Shown here: positions 15,387 to 17,333 of the stretch, piece after piece
How positions within the stretch are numbered: the first letter of the stretch is position 1
How the letters are laid out: each line of letters begins with the position of its first letter
Notes under the pieces: generated by a model
The model's database searches: none
Told to the model about the DNA's origin: nothing
The model's input: only the letters and a program-made list of their open reading frames with translations
Translations under genes and position numbers: made by a program
Source of the DNA: Cryomorphaceae bacterium
GTDB lineage: Bacteria > Bacteroidota > Bacteroidia > Flavobacteriales > Schleiferiaceae
Reading direction: 5' to 3'
DNA length: 17,333 nt
Assembly: GCA_003507115.1 (NCBI GenBank)
Contig: DNWN01000164.1
Location: 1-17,333 of the forward strand

Positions 15387-16717
15387 CTATCGTCATACTC
15401 GGTGCCGGCCGCAGCACATCCGCCCTGATTGAATATCTCGCCACACACAAAGATGTGGATCAATGGCAACTTCACGTGGTCGATCAAGACGCAGGCTCAC
15501 TCGAAGCCAAATGTGCTCAATACCCGGCGGTAGAGGCCCACACGGCGGATTTGTCCCAAGAATCGGTGCGGAATACGTGGATTGAAAAAGCAGACGTCGT
15601 GGTCTCTATGTTGCCGGCCTTTATGCACCCGGATGTCGCCCGGGCTTGCTTGCGCATGAGTAAACACCTCGTGACCGCTTCCTATGCGAGCGAGGAAATG
15701 AAGACCCTCGATGCGGAGGCCCGCGCTAAGGGCTTAGTTTTCTTGAATGAATGCGGAGTAGACCCAGGGATTGATCACATGTCTACGATGGAGATATTAG
15801 AAAAGATTCGCCATCAAGGAGGGAAAATCACCTCGTACGAGAGCTTCTGTGGGGGAATCTTGGCTCCCGAGAGCCCAAGCAATCCTTGGCAGTACAAATT
15901 CACTTGGAACCCTCGGAATGTGGTGATGGCAGGAGCGGGAGGAGCTGTCAAGTTTGTTCAAGAAGGCCTGTACAAGTTTATCCCCTACCACAAACTGTTC
16001 CGACGCACCGAATTCCTGTCTATTCCTGGATATGGTCGCTTTGAAGGCTATGCCAACCGGGATTCACTCAAGTATATTTCAGAGTATGGTTTGGACGGAA
16101 TTCCCACGATGTATCGGGGAACCTTGCGCCGTCCAGGATTTTGCCGAGCGTGGGACGTGTTCGTACAACTCGGCGCCACGGATGATAGCTATCGGATGGA
16201 AGGGGTAGCGAACATGACGCACCGAAGCTTTATCAACAGCTTTTTGGCCTACCACATTTCAGATAGTGTCGAGTTGAAACTCATGCATTATCTGCAGATT
16301 CCACAAGATTCCGAGCTCATGGAGATGTTGGAATGGCTGGGCTTATTTGCGGAGGAACCGGTGGGCTTGACCTCTGGCACGCCAGCGCAAGTATTGCAAC
16401 ATATTTTGGAAAAGAAGTGGACCATGACTCCTGCGGACACGGACATGCTCGTCATGTGGCACCGCATTTTCTACACCCAAAACGGCCAAAACTACCGCTT
16501 GGAATCCTCGATGGTTTGCAAAGGCAAATCTGCTCAGAATACGGCCATGGCGTTCACGGTGGGCTTGCCCGTGGCTATGGCTACGCGCCTGGTAGCCCTT
16601 GGGCTCATTCAAGAACGTGGGGTTTTGCTGCCCATGCGGAAGGAAGTATACGCCCCCATTTTAGCTGAATTGGCTGACTGGGGCATCCGCTTTGACGAAC
16701 GCCTCACCGAGGTGTAG
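15380..16717 (+). CDS. Saccharopine dehydrogenase family protein (LYS9-like, glutamate-forming type)
   Basis: A 445-aa NAD(P)-dependent oxidoreductase. An N-terminal Rossmann fold opens with IVILGAGRSTSALIEYL (4-20). ADVVVSMLPAFMHPDVARAC (71-90) and FLNECGVDPGIDHMSTMEIL (121-140) are the blocks I associate with the saccharopine reductase/dehydrogenase superfamily, and a large C-terminal catalytic domain follows. Family enzymes interconvert saccharopine with aminoadipate semialdehyde plus glutamate, for lysine breakdown or synthesis. Homologues are common in Bacteroidota, but the substrate is not proven by sequence; a related imino-acid reductase is the alternative. The start is GTG 15380; there is no in-frame ATG between it and an upstream stop at 15350. 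It is divergent from pckA, and its stop is 8 nt from the convergent rimM stop, with no terminator hairpin between. Confidence 0.85.
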   Translation: MKSIVILGAGRSTSALIEYLATHKDVDQWQLHVVDQDAGSLEAKCAQYPAVEAHTADLSQESVRNTWIEKADVVVSMLPAFMHPDVARACLRMSKHLVTASYASEEMKTLDAEARAKGLVFLNECGVDPGIDHMSTMEILEKIRHQGGKITSYESFCGGILAPESPSNPWQYKFTWNPRNVVMAGAGGAVKFVQEGLYKFIPYHKLFRRTEFLSIPGYGRFEGYANRDSLKYISEYGLDGIPTMYRGTLRRPGFCRAWDVFVQLGATDDSYRMEGVANMTHRSFINSFLAYHISDSVELKLMHYLQIPQDSELMEMLEWLGLFAEEPVGLTSGTPAQVLQHILEKKWTMTPADTDMLVMWHRIFYTQNGQNYRLESSMVCKGKSAQNTAMAFTVGLPVAMATRLVALGLIQERGVLLPMRKEVYAPILAELADWGIRFDERLTEV

Positions 16718-16725
16718 GCCTTCCT

Positions 16726-17244
16726 TTAGAGCGTGTAGAGTTCAGGGGGAGCCTCTAAGCGTATATGCCGGGTTTCTTTGTTCACTTCGAGGATAAAAGC
16801 TTCGACCAAGGGAATGAGAATGGCTTCCTCCTTGCTCGCATGGCGAAGGACGAGGAGTGGTTGCCCGGGACGATCCATGACCTCCTCGACGACCAACAAG
16901 CCCTCCATGGATGGATCGCTGGCGGTATAACCAATGATTTCGTGATAATAGTACTGATCCGCAGAGAGTTCGGGGAGCGCATCATCGGGCAAATATACCG
17001 TTCGACCTACGACAGCATTTACCTGGGACTCCTCATCTACATCCTCTAAACGGACTATGAATTCCGCCGTAATGTGGCTGCGAATGCTGGAAATAAAATA
17101 GGGGATAGGGGCGCCGGATTCTTCTAAAAAAAGAACATCCAGCGACGCATAGCGTGCTGGATGGTCTGATTCAATATGGAGAATAATTTCTCCTTTGTAT
17201 CCGTGTTTTTTCCGGAGGAATCCTAGTTGGAAATAACCCTCCAT
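16726..17244 (-). CDS. rimM: Ribosome maturation factor RimM
   Basis: RimM binds S19 and helps mature the head of the 30S subunit. The 172-aa protein shows the N-terminal reductase/RimM-like beta-barrel with LGFLRKKHGYKGEI (7-20, the family's G-x-HG-x-KGE block) and the C-terminal PRC-barrel with YYYHEIIGY (about 98-106) and AILIPLVEAFILEV near the end. ATG 17244 is chosen; the preceding TTG (17247) would add one residue and is less likely. It starts 6 nt after the rpsP stop, the standard rpsP-rimM pairing that coordinates ribosomal protein and assembly factor. The usual trmD partner does not follow; instead a convergent gene ends 8 nt away. Confidence 0.95.
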   Translation of the reverse strand: MEGYFQLGFLRKKHGYKGEIILHIESDHPARYASLDVLFLEESGAPIPYFISSIRSHITAEFIVRLEDVDEESQVNAVVGRTVYLPDDALPELSADQYYYHEIIGYTASDPSMEGLLVVEEVMDRPGQPLLVLRHASKEEAILIPLVEAFILEVNKETRHIRLEAPPELYTL

Positions 17245-17250
17245 CAATGT

Positions 17251-17333
17251 TTATTCAGCAGGTGCTTCCTCGGAAGCGGGCTCCTCGGAGGATTCCTCTT
17301 CCACTGCCGCTTCGGCAGCGGGAGCTTCCTCTA
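17251..17333 (-). CDS. rpsP: Ribosomal protein S16, C-terminal tail only (cut by window end)
   Basis: Only the last 26 codons and the TAA stop are visible. They encode an acidic, alanine-rich tail made of E, A, P, S and V only (EEAPAAEAAVEEESSEEPAS, then EEAPAE). This fits the low-complexity C-terminal extension common on S16 of Bacteroidota, and the position directly upstream of rimM is where rpsP is normally found. The conserved S16 body lies outside the window, so the identification rests on tail type and synteny. The start and full length cannot be given. Confidence 0.75.
   Translation of the reverse strand, partial: EEAPAAEAAVEEESSEEPASEEAPAE

Noticed and set aside
1..17333. CRISPR arrays, tRNA or rRNA genes, insertion sequences, prophage or toxin-antitoxin genes
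   Set aside because: No regularly spaced repeats, cloverleaf-like segments, transposase or integrase motifs, or small paired genes were seen; coding density is near complete with standard gene families.

Overview
The window looks like ordinary core chromosome of a member of the Bacteroidota, most likely a Flavobacteriales relative with moderately high GC. I infer this from several things. The NusB is unusually long, S16 has an acidic/Ala-rich tail, and there is a DUF4294 gene, a PBP1-like exported protein next to guaA, a BshC, and a Crp/Fnr regulator with a Cys-x5-Cys-Cys motif. Where genes do not abut, TAnnTTTG-type -7 elements occur, and Shine-Dalgarno sequences are not evident. The lineage is inferred from gene content and family knowledge; no database search was run.

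Layout. Positions 1-9188 (+) hold nine tightly packed co-directional genes: a 5'-truncated biotin carboxylase (accC-type), a DUF4294 exported protein, bshC (bacillithiol synthesis), guaA (GMP synthase), a PBP1-like exported protein, a pepD-type dipeptidase, crtZ (beta-carotene hydroxylase), a fused CrtYcd-type lycopene cyclase and an RluA-family pseudouridine synthase. Junctions run from a 31-nt overlap to an 18-nt gap, except for 64 nt before guaA. Positions 9248-10972 (+) hold a second short operon: nusB, a DUF1573 lipoprotein and yajC. Positions 10978-12154 (-) hold a membrane-anchored TPR-like protein downstream of a Crp/Fnr regulator. The regulator is divergent from phoH (12283-13635, +), which ends in a strong hairpin terminator shared with pckA (13683-15293, -). 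pckA is divergent from a saccharopine dehydrogenase-family gene (15380-16717, +). At the right edge lies the rpsP-rimM pair (-), with rpsP cut by the window end.

How the genes relate. Most are housekeeping functions sharing transcripts because of dense packing, not one pathway. The clear functional pairs are crtZ + crtY (cyclise lycopene, then hydroxylate the rings, giving zeaxanthin-type carotenoids), rpsP + rimM (30S ribosome biogenesis) and, loosely, nusB with its usual partners. PckA links the TCA cycle to gluconeogenesis.

I found no CRISPR array, tRNA, rRNA, insertion sequence, prophage or defence island, and no intergenic stretch over 300 bp. I see no convincing undescribed system. The points most worth a second look are the overlapping alternative inverted repeats and near-leaderless start at guaA, the large internal insertion in NusB, the Cys-rich Crp/Fnr regulator and its membrane partner, the carotenoid gene pair, and a 13-bp palindrome across the GTG start of the saccharopine dehydrogenase gene.
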